Positions 1-11,802 of a stretch of DNA of 64,000 bases are shown here, piece by piece. The translations under genes and the position numbers were made by a program. The notes under the pieces were generated by a model. The model did not search any database. It was not told where the DNA came from and worked only from the letters and a program-made list of their open reading frames with translations. Source of the stretch: Rugalucina vietnamica (Eukaryota > Mollusca > Bivalvia > Lucinida > Lucinidae); NCBI GenBank assembly GCA_964017185.1, contig OZ024870.1, forward strand, positions 64,954,812 through 65,018,811. The letters are read 5' to 3'. Position 1 is the first letter of the stretch. Every line of letters starts with the position of its first letter.

Positions 1-2290
1 GATGTTATTCGTGATGGTCTTCTACCATCTGTTTTTTCACACTTTACTGTTTTCGTTAGGTTTAGAACGATATAAAGTAATTCTAAAATAGCAATGAGAC
101 CAAATGGCTTAAAGTTTGCCTTCAGTTGAATCAATTCTAAAAGCTCTAAATTATTCTAATGAGGAAATAATAGAAGATGTTTAACTTTGTTTAACTGTTA
201 ATCAGATGTATATAGGAGTAAGACAGGGAGATCCATGTTCACTTGTCTAGTGATAAACTGAATCTGATATTAATATTTCTTACTCTTGAAATGATAGTAT
301 TTTATTGTAAAATGACACAAGTGGAAATATAAACAAATGTTCACTGTATATTACTTTAACATACCAATTCCAGGTTTTTAGTTTGAGTCCCTCTCATATA
401 CCTTACTATACTCAAATCTTAAAACTTTGATTTTCAACATACACTCTGATTTCGTCTTTACATAAGACTAAAACAGACCATAAATTCTGTAAAGTCATAT
501 GCCATGAGAAACTTTAAGCCTTCAGTCAAATGCAACATCATTGCATTTCATATGTTACTCACATAAATGCTTGCAAAATAAACATCAAACAAAAATCTCC
601 TATAAACTGTATGCATTTAGGCTAATAATGAAGTATGCTACATCGTTAAGGCAAATCCACTTCCTACATTCACATTCCTATGAACCTTATTCAGCCTTTT
701 AAACGTATATTGTACGTTACATACATTACATCCTTCAAAACTGAATACTAAAGTTAATATTTTCTCAGTAAAATAAATTTAGTAAAATACGTTCTGTCAT
801 ATCGTGACAAACATTTTGTAGATAATGATGTTCCTTTCATACAAATACAAACATTGATCGTTCATATTATGTGTTCTTATCGGTTACACAATCCTGCTAA
901 GTACTAAGATAGGGTTCGCATCAAAATAAAATATGATAAATAAATGTCAGAAAAACAGATTAAGTAATGAGCTTATAATCTTTTCTTAAGATTAATATCT
1001 TGTTACATATATTGTGATGTTCAATGAAATGTAATTTCTTAATTTGTGTGCGTGTGTGTGTGTTTTCTTTTTGTAGTATGCTAATTAAATAAGGATAAGA
1101 TGAATGCAATCGGAACAACTCCGTGGTTTAGCATGTGTATTAACTAGTTACATATAACATAAAATAAGAAGAAAATGTTCAACTCTTAAAGATCGTATGA
1201 TATGAATTTTTTACAGTACATGTTTGCGCTAAATGTAACATATGTAACAGATTGAAAAGATTACTCAGACAACTTCTGAATTCAGGAAAATCAATTATTT
1301 TGCATTTTAAACCCCGCAGTCATACAAATAAGATGTTTAAAACACAAAAGTTTATTGAAATCTATACATTCTTTTAAGTCTGTCCAAACAGTAACTAATG
1401 TAACAGAGCATAAGGTCTGTAGGTTGGGTTTCATTAAAAGCATGCTATAGTAACATGAATTGCTTATAATAAGCCTGCAAGAAAAATTCTACAGTCATAA
1501 ATCATTTATTAAGGTACTTTCTTATTATAAGTGAACAACTTCACATTTTGATGAATAAGGGGTTCATGTGTAATTAGTGTAACAAAGCACCATGTTACCG
1601 GTCCACGATTTCCTTACATATGTTGGCAGTTTTTATATTAAAATGGTGTCTTGACAAAGACTGGAACACAGAAAATTTTTAATTCAAATTCTACCTCTTT
1701 TAAAATAAGCAGGTGAAAATTGGGGTTACTTGTACATACAAATGACAGCCCCACCACTATCTTGATACTTACAAAGTCATTTATAGTATCAGCAAACTTA
1801 CCAATGGCTACTATAATTCTGGAAGGATTTCAACATTTGCTTCATCAATCGTTGATCACTATAGAAATGTTTAAAGTGGGGGTACCCTCAGCCATGGCAG
1901 TGACGTCATATATTACGTCATAATTTGCCAATGAATTTCATTTAAAAGGGAATACATCATTATTATAGCAGTCATAACTAAGACAATTAATGCACATGAT
2001 TTCATAAAATTCCATGCGTGGGTAAACTCCCATGTTAATTTCCCATACCCTGTAACAGGTCCTTTACACAAGGTAAGTCTAAATCAAAGACACATGCATT
2101 AACGGGGTCAAATAATTAGAACAGTGTTTAGACGTAAAATTTTAATACTCTGAATATTCTAACTGATCTCAAAGGACCGAAAGAAATAATATAATCTGCA
2201 CTATGAATGATGTACGGGGAGACTTTTTACGGCCGCTACACGGAACAACGCCAGCTGCAGTAATAGCAAATGAAAGGGAATTTTGCAGAC
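1..2290. other. AT-rich non-coding stretch
   Basis: No exon, RNA gene or recognisable element is visible. There is a short GT-rich tract at about 1045-1063. Scattered GTAAC/GTTAC motifs become denser further right and belong to the repeat that follows. The short open frames here start at non-ATG codons, are compositionally AT-driven and resemble no protein I know. Confidence 0.6.
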
Positions 2291-2294
2291 ATAT

Positions 2295-3610
2295 CCTATC
2301 TTAAAGAACAATTCAAGCTGACTCGAATAAGAGATGTTTGCACCCTGAGCGTTTGGGCGTTATTCTGTAACAGCCTGTTACATACGTTACCTTCACAAAA
2401 TTAAGAAATTATGATATTGTGTTTCCAGCTTCAGAAAAATGACAATATTTTATCATTTTACTCAACTTTTACATAATGTCTGCTTGCTGTATGTCTATAC
2501 TACATATTAAAACCGAATGAACAAAAATTTGACCCACAATATATGTAACGTACGTAACATAAATTAAAAACCCCGTTGAAAATAACAGTTTTGAGTGATA
2601 TCATTTATTTTTACAGTTGCACTATGCATTTTCCCAAAGATTTGAAATTTATTTCCATCAGCTTATTCAACTGACAGATAGAAAACTCAAGGTTTATTTT
2701 CCTATCTTGTATACATTGCCTCAAATGAAGTATTTAGTAGCCCTACCCCCAATTTCAAATGCGAAATGTTCTATTGCAATGAACGTGAAGTATGTAAAAT
2801 ACTTGAAACTGGTGGGTAATCTCACAGTTTCATACCTTCTTGCTTATTTTATCATGAGCCATGGCTCTAAGGGTCTGTAACCAAGTATCTATGATCAAAG
2901 ATTTGAATCCAAAATGCAACAATATATAACAAACATGTAATGAATAACGAAGGACATTGTACATAGCAGGAATGCCAGTACATGCCGGTCTAATGCTCTA
3001 TACCATAAGAAATTTTGCAAACATATATCTTAAAGGACAATTCAAGTTTCCTCCAATAAGAGATGTTTGTTCTATTTACGTTGGGGTGTTTGTCTGTTAC
3101 AATTTGTTACATATGTTACCATAAAATGTTTTTAAAAGAAATATAGATTGAGCGTCAAAAAATAACATTTTTATTATTCTAATCACCCTTCTCATATAGT
3201 CTGCATGAAATATGCCCATTCTACACACCTTTTTGAAAATAATCTGACACCTTCAGTGTTATGTCTGTAACGTATATTAAAATTACCCTTTCAAAATTAG
3301 CATTGTGAGTCACATCTTTGGTTTTTCAGTTTTACATTCCAATTTTTTTCCGAATGTATGTGATTTTTCCATTTTCATGTTCAATTGACAGATGGAAAAT
3401 TCCTATATTGTATGTATTATACTAAACGGGTTATTTAGCAACCCTACCCCCAGTTTCATAAGCCAAATATTGTATTACTAATTACGCAAAATGTGCAAAT
3501 ACTCATTTCTAATGGTTATATCTAATGTCGACATTTATTTGCTTATATTCCATGCTTATTGAGAACCATTGTTCTGAGTGGGTAATACAAAGTATCTAGG
3601 CTAGGACATC
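2295..3610. repeat. Diverged tandem duplication, period about 735 bp
   Basis: Two successive blocks, about 2295-2890 and 3029-3610, share the same order of landmarks. These are a 'CTTAAAGRACAATTCAAG' stretch, 'AATAAGAGATGTTTG', a GTTACATAYGTTACC motif, an AGCAACCCTACCCCCA-like stretch, and a late 'GTATCTA' motif. They are clearly homologous but much diverged, so the duplication is old. The reading frame at 2617-2880 lies inside it and is not conserved in the other copy. Confidence 0.6.
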
Positions 3611-3840
3611 TTAATGAGGAATGTAACGTATGTAACATATATGTATGAAGAAAGAATGGCATGGTCTACAGTAGATATATATGATGCTATTTCAAAAATA
3701 GTGTCAACACTTCATGTTTCCTCTGTGAATAATTTAGTTTTTGGTGTAAAACAAAATAAAACTAGCAATCTTATTCATTTCTGATAATCATGTCTTTGGA
3801 CCCGATAAATGCTATTAAATGCTATTAATAAGGACAACAT

Positions 3841-4196
3841 CATTACGAAACCTTGCCCATGCAATAAACAGAGATTTTTAAATTTGTAAAAATGAGAATT
3901 TTCAGTAGAATTAATTTGTTTGATATTTTTCTTATTTTTGCTCAAAACTATAGATTGTGAGTACACGTTAGAACCGCCTCGGCAGTTCTAAGTGATTTTC
4001 AAATTCGGAGGCAAACCGACAAGGTGTAAGAAAAGGTGTAAGATCGGGGATACACGTTAGCGCCGAGGCGGTTCTAACGAGTACACACAATCCATGCTTT
4101 GGAGCAAAAATAAGCAAAAAGGTATACCCATGCAAACGCCAGTTATAAAACTGGGGTTCAAGGGGGTATACTTTACATGAACATGTTTTCCTGATG
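3841..4196 (-). mobile_element. Hairpin MITE (family H), copy 1
   Basis: This belongs to a family of about 280 bp seen about nine times in the window. Its ends are imperfect inverted repeats: CATCAGGAAAACATGTCCGT at one end and CATTACGAAAACTTGCCCAT at the other. The middle is a long hairpin whose core is GAACCGCCTCG and its complement, flanked by inverted arms ATAGATTGTGGGTAC and AAAATAAGAAAAA. Here the core is interrupted by about 80 bp of extra sequence (about 3985-4060), so the two halves of the hairpin are separated. It points towards copy 2, which begins 73 bp away. Confidence 0.7.
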
Positions 4197-4268
4197 TTTT
4201 CAGGGGGAGGGGTGATGGGTAAAAATCGTATTTTTCCAAAAGTCTATTTTAGATATAAAATTATTGAC

Positions 4269-4533
4269 CATCAGGAAAACGTGTACCCCCTTTAACCCCA
4301 ATTTTATACAGCGAAAATGGGGTATGTAGGGGTATACCTATTTTTCTTATTTTTGCTCCAAAACATAGATTGTGGGTACTGATTAGAACCGCCTCGGCGA
4401 GGTGGTTCTAACATGTATCTACAATCAAAACTGTTTTGAGCAAACATATTAAAAATATATTATTTCCTATGAAATTTTCGATTTTCACGACTGAAAAAAT
4501 ATCTGTGTATTGTATGGGCGAGGTTTCGTAATG
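4269..4533 (+). mobile_element. Hairpin MITE (family H), copy 2
   Basis: This copy starts CATCAGGAAAACGTG and ends TTTCGTAATG, opposite in orientation to copy 1. The central stem is kept with one G-U type change (GGCGAGGTGG). With copy 1 it forms an inverted pair, the same arrangement as at 16549-17151. Confidence 0.75.
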
Positions 4534-5810
4534 TTACATCGATCGTTACATGTAAATGAACCAGTATAAAGACGGGGGGAATGGCAGAATCGATCGAATA
4601 GGGTAGGTAGCAGTGACAACTTCAATTAGGGGAGTTCCATTGTTTCTGCAAGTATATGAGAAGCGACCACAGAAAATGCGAAAAAGATAGGAATTTTAGC
4701 ACAGTGATGAAGTGGTCATCTGTTTTTCACACCTTTAACAAACCAACATAATTTCATGTACTCACTGTATCTGTGAAAATCCTTGTTTCAATCTAAAATG
4801 GTTTTATGATAGATTTCCTTTTCAATTATTCATACAACATTCATTCATGTAATAATCAAACTGGACAAACTGGATTAAAGAACCTTCTAAACTGTGAATA
4901 GTGCTATTAGGCACAAGACTTTCAAGTGTGTTCCAATTATTCAATGAAAATGTTTTTTGAATGAATAAATAAATAAATAAATAAATTTGCAATATTCTTT
5001 ATTTCTGAATTAGACCCAAAGGGATAGATCATCTAAATTATCAAAATGATGATGACAATAATCATAGATAAAATACTATCTCTGTTATACAATACATATT
5101 TCACAGGTATTGACTTTAGGTTCCCTTTCATGGCCCCTACCTGTAAAGCCACAGTTGCATTACCTGTGATTTCTTATCAGTAGTCAGCTGAAGGTCATTA
5201 GGGTGCTATGTCTTTTAAACATCTAAAGCAAAATGTTGGTTGTTAGATTACCAGTATGTCCTGTGAACAAAATTTGAGGTTTGATCCCTATCAAAATTTA
5301 AGAAGTAGCTAAAACAACAACACAATATGGGAAGAGGAAAATTGTTCGAAGAGAATGACCTTTGTTGGTATTCCGTTGTGAGCTCATTATAGAACGTTTC
5401 TAAAACCAATTTGACGAACTGTCAAAATTGTCGAGTCGCGCCATGAAAGCATTTCCCATCGCCTCCAATGTTAATATTCGATGAAGGAAATATAACGAAT
5501 TTCTTGTTTTGTTTTTGTACCTAACCTTCAAGCGTGTTCTTCAGGATTTCAAGCGGCTTGTACTTTTGTATCTGTCTATTTCGATTCTTAGAGGCCAGCC
5601 TCCGTTTGTTCGTAGTTTGGTACGCCAGATTTTTTTGGGAAACTGTGACAACTGATACACAAACAATAAATTTCAAATCTCTTTTGAGATTTTCAAATCT
5701 TTATTATGAGGAATGAGAAAAGATTTTGATATCTAATTTGTGGAATTATTCTCCCAAAAGGCTTTTAAGTCCTGCAAGGAACATCATTAATACTGTAATA
5801 TGATTTTACA
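4534..5810. other. Non-coding stretch
   Basis: Nothing recognisable apart from a short (AAAT)n tract near 4964-4985. There is no supported exon. Confidence 0.5.
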
Positions 5811-5970
5811 CATTACGAAAACTTGTCCATGCGGTATATAGGGATATTTTAAGCAGAAAAAAGGAAAATTACATCGGAAAACGTTTTTAAAATATATTTA
5901 AACATTGATTGTGGGTACTAGACACGTTAGAACCTCCTCGCCTCGAGTACCCGTAATCTATGTTTTAGAG
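5811..5970 (-). mobile_element. Hairpin MITE (family H), truncated copy
   Basis: It begins CATTACGAAAACTTGTCCATG and runs as far as the central hairpin, where the two arms are shortened (GAACCTCCTCGCCTCGAG). The second half of the element is missing after about 5970. Confidence 0.6.
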
Positions 5971-6202
5971 TTAGAATATGTAGTCGGCATTAATTTAACG
6001 AGTTGAGGTCTTAACCATGACGTTAAGCTAACAAAGCCCCTGGTGATTATTTCGTATTTTGAATCTGTATATTACTTAAACTACATGTAGTAAAGGATGT
6101 CATGCATATTTTTATTCTAACTCTTTGACCGTGCCGGATATCCTCTCATGATAATTGTTGGTAAATATTAGTGAATGGGTTTCTTCTCCCTTTAGACAAC
6201 TC

Positions 6203-6218
6203 GTTAGATAGAAAAGTG

Positions 6219-6290
<72 letters not shown>

Positions 6291-6435
6291 GGTTTAACGT
6301 ACCACCAACAGCAAGGTCATATGGAGACGGGACCTCGGTTTATAGTCCCATCCGACGGACTGGAGAAACCCAGGAGCAAACCTGCGACCCCTGATTTACA
6401 AGGCGAGTGACATAACCACTGCACCACGGAGGTGT
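6203..6435 (-). mobile_element. tRNA-derived SINE with (ATCA)n tail
   Basis: Read on the minus strand, the unit starts near 6435 with a tRNA-like head. An A-box-like TGGTGCAGTGGTTA is followed by a degenerate B box (GGTTTGCTCC). The body ends in ACGTTAAACCCCAATCA and a perfect tetranucleotide tail of about 85 bp (6203-6290). A pol III head plus a simple-repeat tail is the usual plan of mollusc tRNA SINEs. The frame at 6317-6502 is a by-product. Confidence 0.7.
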
Positions 6436-6611
6436 GTGGACATGTTTTTGACGCGGTCAGTTTGGCATAATTTAATATGTCTGTTACAAGCAGTCTCATC
6501 AAAAATACATATCTGCCAGCAAAAGTTAATCGGCATAGATAGCAAAGAAACTGTCCTGTACTTTCGCAAATGATTTGTTTATTTATAATTTTACCGACGT
6601 CTATTATAAAG

Positions 6612-6819
6612 TGAGCCTACGCATGAGAAAACCAACACATCGCATATGCGAAAACAAAGGCGCAGATCAGCTTCGCGGTTTCGCTACACACAAAGTACAA
6701 TTCCTCTTCTTCTTAAATCCAAAATTTCAAGAATCTAGCCTGCTTTTGTGACTGTACAGGCTGGTTTGTGTCGGAACTGGTCAGAACTCCAATTGTTGGT
6801 TTTCTCACGCACAGGCTCA
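6612..6819 (-). mobile_element. Palindromic MITE (family P), copy 1
   Basis: Family P is 208-250 bp when uninterrupted. It has terminal inverted repeats TGAGCCGCNTCRTGRGAAAA, and an internal inverted repeat (GCGAAAACAAAGGCGC with GATCAGCTTCGC and its complement) placed nearer one end, so the element has a direction. This copy has the internal palindrome near its left end. The flanks carry AG on both sides, so any target duplication is very short. Confidence 0.75.
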
Positions 6820-6870
6820 AGTAATAATATAGAAAACACACTTTGACCGTTCCGGTTTACCTCGCGTGAT

Positions 6871-7152
6871 CATCAGGGAAAAAATTCCGTGTCATAAATG
6901 CCTCCTTAATTCCCACTTTTATATAGCAAAACTGGGGTTTGCAGGGTTATACCTATTTTTCTTATTTTTGCTCCAAAACATAGATTGTGGGTACTTTTTA
7001 GAACCACCACGGCGAGGCGGTTCTCAAGAGTACCAACAATCTATGTTTATTTTGAGCAAAAATAAGAAAAATATCAAAAATTTTCTACCGAAAGTTTTCG
7101 TTTTTTACAACTTAAAAATCTCTGTATATTGCATGGACAAGTTTTCGTAATG
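6871..7152 (+). mobile_element. Hairpin MITE (family H)
   Basis: It begins CATCAGGGAAAAAATTCCGT and ends GTTTTCGTAATG. Substitutions in the left arm (GAACCACCACGG) mean the central stem is no longer perfect, so this is an older copy than those near 16.5-17.1 kb. Confidence 0.7.
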
Positions 7153-7526
7153 ATAAAGTGTTCTAGGAAAGATGTTTAAATATAAGTATTAACAACGTTT
7201 TATGTATTTGGCACCTTTCAGATTATACTTTGTATCGACTTCCCTCGGTTGGAAGTTGCAAAATTACAGTAACTCCATTTGGCTCCATGTTGCCAAATCT
7301 ACAGGGTCATTGAAGAGGCTTTAATAGCCGAAACAGCGGTATGGCCTACCCCTTTTCCCATAATATTTTCACTGCTCTTTAAGGGTCTGTTTTAATTTTA
7401 TTGCTATTACTGCAATTGGGTTGTGCCGTGTGGCGGCTCTTAAAAGTCTCACCGTACACCATCCCTACTGCCATCCTTTGAGATCAGCGAGGGTATTCTG
7501 AGAAATCAGAAAATTATTATCGGCAG

Positions 7527-8016
7527 TCAAGGACCAAAAGTGTTTCCACAACGTCGGGAACTCCATAGACTTGCATGTATTTTCATGTTTGGAAGAAAAA
7601 TTATCCTGCGTCTTCTGGTCATCATATTTGCATGATTTTGGTGTCATTTGAAGGTTAGATACTTAAAGCAATATACAAAGGTGATTTTGTGAAGTTTCAA
7701 CGTTGCATTTTCTATATACAACAGTTTGAAATTTTAGGAAATTTTGAAAAAGTCACTTTCCCATTGACGTCAATGGTGAATTTGCCCAAAAAATGGTCAA
7801 AATAAATATCACATGTTGTTTAAAAATTGGTAGCCTTAAAGCGCATGCATGACATTGATTGAAAAAATACCTTGTTTATTGTATTATTCGTTCACCTTTC
7901 AAATCATGAAAATATGTTAACCAAGAGAGACAGGATAACTTTTCTTGTAACATGAAAATACATGTAAGTCTACTTGGAGTTCTGACGTTGTGGAAATACT
8001 TTTGGTCCTTGACAGT
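7527..8016. mobile_element. TIR element, about 490 bp, unclassified
   Basis: The stretch at about 7527-7590 is repeated in inverted orientation at about 7948-8016 with roughly 90 per cent identity over about 65 bp. The outer ends are GTCAAGGACCAAAAGTRTTT. The interior is AT-rich with no open frame. This is a non-autonomous DNA transposon by structure, with no superfamily call possible. Confidence 0.65.
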
Positions 8017-8315
8017 ACGAGATACAGTCGGAAAGTTCACGGAATGTACTTGGTGTGTTATTTAATGATTGTAATTCAGATTTTAGCTTTCACTGGATGA
8101 CGAAAAACATTAGGCTGTTTTAATGTCGTGAAGCCCGAAGAGCTTCTCGGAGAAACTTGAATTTACGTTTAATATTATCATTAACGTCATTGCGATACGC
8201 GACCGACGTCACGCCAACAAGAGTAAACAAACAAAGTCACTGGTTGATTTTGACGTCGCCCTACCCATAGGTGTGGCCTCTAAGATCACGTGACTTAATG
8301 TTTTTCATTGGGAAA

Positions 8316-8524
8316 TGAAGAACATCAAGAAAGATACTTTCATCTAGGGCGATTGCATTCAATATGTAAATATTGTTTTTAAAGAAGAAAGTCAAACCTT
8401 TGCACACAAGTTAGACTACCTTTTTATAGCGACGCTCCTGCGTCGCTCTTATGGTAGAACGTGGTAAAATGTTCTGTCCTATTCTGCTCTTCTGTACATT
8501 GATAGAAAAAAATATTTCGTCAAC
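8316..8524. repeat. Tandem duplication, unit 1, left part (split by LINE)
   Basis: The 8316-8524 stretch matches 11254-11480 closely (shared GGGAAATGAAGAACAT and TAGCGACGCTCCTGCGT segments). In the second unit the sequence runs on without a break into TGGAATCGGCATTGTT. Here it breaks off after CGTCAAC and resumes at about 11037. Confidence 0.75.
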
Positions 8525-11036
8525 AAAAGTCAAAAAGTCAAGTCAAAATTTTATTCAAGACCCCCTAACCGAGGGTATATGAATTTAACAAACATGTAAA
8601 CAACAAATACATAACAAGTGATGGACATCAAAGTAGCATGAGTACATACAATACATAAACTTGCATAATTTGAAATGTTGCAATTATTCTAATTGATGTT
8701 AAATTGATGTATAAGGGAAGGTACAATGAGTACAAATTTATTTGAAAAGATTCAAAATTATTTTGCAAAATTTAGCTAAACGAAGAATAGTGTTGTAATC
8801 AGAAGTATTAAAAAGATCATGGTATTTTTGAGTGTTATGTTTTTTTATAGTATTCTACAGGAATAAATTTTTTTCTGTAAGATTTTAGAAAATCACATTC
8901 AAACAAATAATGGTATTCATCCCCTAGATTTGCACTATTACATAAATTGCAGATTCTATCATCCCTTGCAATACCTATAAATCTACCTTTTTCAATTGGT
9001 AACGTGTGATTCACACATCTAAATTTACTTAAAGGTACTCTTAAATCCGAAGGAAGTATAGATAGATAATTTTCAAAACAATGGTTTCTCTTGAAAGTTC
9101 TGTAATTAAGACATTTTGACATTTCAAAAACTGAGTTATACCAATTTTGCTTAAACTGATCTATTAATCGACATTTAACCATTCTTGCCAGACAGCAATT
9201 ATCAGGAACGTTTTGATGAATCCAATATTCAGAGAAACCACAGTTATTTAATGTACTTTCTACACAATTTAGCCACTTGGAAAAATAAAAGTTCCTAGTA
9301 TGCATCTTGTACATTAAATTATACAGTATACAAGATATTTTATCTTGTTTACCACAAACCAATCTTTTCCAAAAACCAACCATACGTGACTTAATTAAAA
9401 TATCAGCCGGATAACGGCCTAATTCACCATAAAGAATAGCATTTGGTGTACACTTCTTAAAACACATAATTATCTTATAAAATTGTAAAAATAATGATTC
9501 AATTATATCAGATTTCTCATAGCCATAAATTTCAGCCCCATACAGTAAAATTGGTACTACCATGCAGTCAAACATTTGCAGTTGCATATCAACAGGTAGA
9601 TTTAATTTTCTAGTTTTTCTCAATACACTAAACATTGCTTTCCTACCTTGTTCTAAAAGATGTTTTTTATGCTTGATAAAAGAAGCATTGTGAGTGAAGG
9701 TAAAACCCAAATACACAAAATCATCTACAACAGCTAAATTTTCACCATTATAAGTAAAAACAGGCTTTTCCTTAATTTTTCTTTTAGAAAATATTACTAC
9801 CTTAGTTTTTGCTGGATTCACTTGAAGTTGCCATGTTTGACAATACAAATACATAGAGTTTAGTGCAGCCTGTAATTGTTCTTGAGACTCAGCCAAAATG
9901 ACTGTATCATCAGCATATAACAAGAGATAAAGCTTAAAGTAAACTTCTATATCGTCATTGTCACAGAGCAAATGTATGGCATCAGTAATATCATTCAAAC
10001 CATCAAACCCATGAGAAATAAATTCCACTAGATCATTCAGAAACAGTGAAAAAAGAATTGGAGATAAATTTTCACCCTGACGAACACCTATATTGCTATA
10101 AAAGTAATTTGATAACTGCTGATTTTGTCGAACACAAGACTTTGCACTATCATACATACTGTAAATAATCTTCAACATCTTTCCATTTATATTCTGTTGC
10201 AAAAGTTTTTGCCACAGTGCTAAACGGTTGACTGAGTCAAATGCCTTTCTATAATCAATAAATGCACAAAATAAGTGCTTATTGCGATGCAAATATAAAT
10301 CAACTAAACATTTAAGGTTAAAAATATGGTCCATGGTACTGTAACCTTTCCTAAAACCTGCCTGTTCTTCACATAAAACATTCATACTTTCCAAAAAGGT
10401 ATTAAGTCTGTTGTTCAGTACTGAAGTTAATAGTTTTCCAAAAAAGCTCAAAATAGTTATACCTCTATAGTTATCAGGGTTACTGACATCTCCTTTGTTT
10501 TTATAAATGGGACAAATTATACCTTCAGTCCAACTACTGGGTACAATTCCTGATTCAAAAACAATATTGAACAATTTACAAAATACTTGTAACATTTTCC
10601 CTGATGCACATGTCAGAAATTCATTCAAAATCAGGTCATTGCCACAGCTTTTATTATTTTTCAGTGCTTTAATAGCCTTTAATATGTCAGCCTCAGAAAA
10701 AGGTCTGTTTAGTTCACTGTTTTCATTGCTGTTGATATTGTGAATATCAAAATTGAAAGCATCATTATCATTATTTTCATTATTGAGATTTTTGAAATGA
10801 TCATAAAAGGTTTCTTCCAATGCAACTTTATTTACAACAGATTTTTGTTTGTCTGCAGATTTATTTATTAAAGACCAGTATGATTTAGGATCTTTTGTTT
10901 TCATGCCTCTCAATTTTGAGATGAAATCATTTCTGTAGGCATTATATTGTTTATTTATCTCTTTTTTATAAGCTTTACTACAACGCACAAGATTAGTTCT
11001 ATTCTCAGCTGATTTGATCCGCCAGTGTAAATTTCG
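8525..11036 (-). mobile_element. 5'-truncated LINE (non-LTR retrotransposon)
   Basis: The borders come from comparison with the uninterrupted neighbouring repeat unit at 11254-11660. The 3' end on the minus strand finishes in AATAAAATTTTGACTTGACT followed by short TCAAAAAG-type repeats, in place of a long poly(A). No endonuclease domain precedes the reverse transcriptase, so the copy is cut off at its 5' end, as is usual for target-primed insertions. No convincing target-site duplication is visible. Confidence 0.8.
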
Positions 11037-11069
11037 AGCCGGAACCGGAATTGTTATTTTCGACGTCAT
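8835..11069 (-). CDS. LINE reverse transcriptase, 5'-truncated but open frame
   Basis: This 744-residue open frame is a non-LTR retrotransposon ORF2 C-terminal part. Visible motifs are an N-terminal palm lead-in (KNNKSCGND, about residue 138), NYRGITILS (about 200), motif A with catalytic Asp in FIDYRKAFDSV (about 271-280), RQGENLSPILFSLFLNDL (about 330-346) and the catalytic YADD at 385-388. A C-terminal CX2C-X8-HX4C zinc knuckle lies near residue 715. It would copy element RNA into DNA at a nicked target. The apurinic-type endonuclease that normally precedes the RT is absent. The first ten or so residues, including the Met, come from the flanking host repeat, so this is not a natural start. 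There are no internal stops or frameshifts, which suggests a fairly young insertion. The clade was not determined. Confidence 0.9.
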   Translation of the reverse strand: MTSKITIPVPARNLHWRIKSAENRTNLVRCSKAYKKEINKQYNAYRNDFISKLRGMKTKDPKSYWSLINKSADKQKSVVNKVALEETFYDHFKNLNNENNDNDAFNFDIHNINSNENSELNRPFSEADILKAIKALKNNKSCGNDLILNEFLTCASGKMLQVFCKLFNIVFESGIVPSSWTEGIICPIYKNKGDVSNPDNYRGITILSFFGKLLTSVLNNRLNTFLESMNVLCEEQAGFRKGYSTMDHIFNLKCLVDLYLHRNKHLFCAFIDYRKAFDSVNRLALWQKLLQQNINGKMLKIIYSMYDSAKSCVRQNQQLSNYFYSNIGVRQGENLSPILFSLFLNDLVEFISHGFDGLNDITDAIHLLCDNDDIEVYFKLYLLLYADDTVILAESQEQLQAALNSMYLYCQTWQLQVNPAKTKVVIFSKRKIKEKPVFTYNGENLAVVDDFVYLGFTFTHNASFIKHKKHLLEQGRKAMFSVLRKTRKLNLPVDMQLQMFDCMVVPILLYGAEIYGYEKSDIIESLFLQFYKIIMCFKKCTPNAILYGELGRYPADILIKSRMVGFWKRLVCGKQDKISCILYNLMYKMHTRNFYFSKWLNCVESTLNNCGFSEYWIHQNVPDNCCLARMVKCRLIDQFKQNWYNSVFEMSKCLNYRTFKRNHCFENYLSILPSDLRVPLSKFRCVNHTLPIEKGRFIGIARDDRICNLCNSANLGDEYHYLFECDFLKSYRKKFIPVEYYKKT

Positions 11070-11665
11070 CGTGACGTTGCAACATGCGCTGCTGCATTAA
11101 ACTAATTGATCAATTAACTTTCCATATAGTTTTTCGTCGCCGTCACGTTTCAACACGCGTTGCATTGTACTAACTGATAAACTAACTTTCCATAATTGTA
11201 ATGGTCGGCTATGGTCACCAGGGTGAGGAACCTGTCATATATGTAGCTTATATTGGGAAATGAAGAACATAAAGAAAGATACTTTCATCTAGGGTGATTG
11301 CATTAAAAATGTAAATATTGTTTTTAAAGAAGAAAGTCAAACCTTTGCACACTAGTTAGACTTGTACAAATCTATTACCTTTTTATAGCGACGCTCCTGC
11401 GTTGCTCTTATGGTAGAACGTGGTGGAATGGTCTGTCTTATTCTGCACTTCTGTACGTTGATAGAAAAAAAGTCTTTCGTCAACTGGAATCGGCATTGTT
11501 ATTTTTGACGTCATCGTGACGTTGCAACACGCGCTGCTGCATTATACTAATTGATCAATTAACTTTCCGTCACGTTTCAACACGCGCTGCATTGTACTAA
11601 CTGATAAACTATCCATAATGGTAATGGTCGGCTAGGGTCACCAGGGTGAGGAAGCTGTCATATAA
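11037..11665. repeat. Tandem duplication: rest of unit 1 and whole unit 2
   Basis: 11037-11253 is the right part of unit 1. 11254-11665 is unit 2, an uninterrupted copy of 8316-8524 joined to 11037-11253. Both contain the GACGTCATCGTGACGTTGCA stretch, a CRE-like near-palindrome, and the CTGATAAACT and GGTCGGCTA segments. Unit 2 shows what the locus looked like before the LINE arrived. Confidence 0.75.
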
Positions 11666-11802
11666 TAATTATATTATACATATATGATACATATTATGTA
11701 GCTTATTTTAAAATTATTCGCGCAATGAGAGTAGAGTGTCGCGACAAAGGTAGTGCCTTATTTCATATTAATTTTCTTCTTTTTTCCATTTTTTGTGTCT
11801 TA

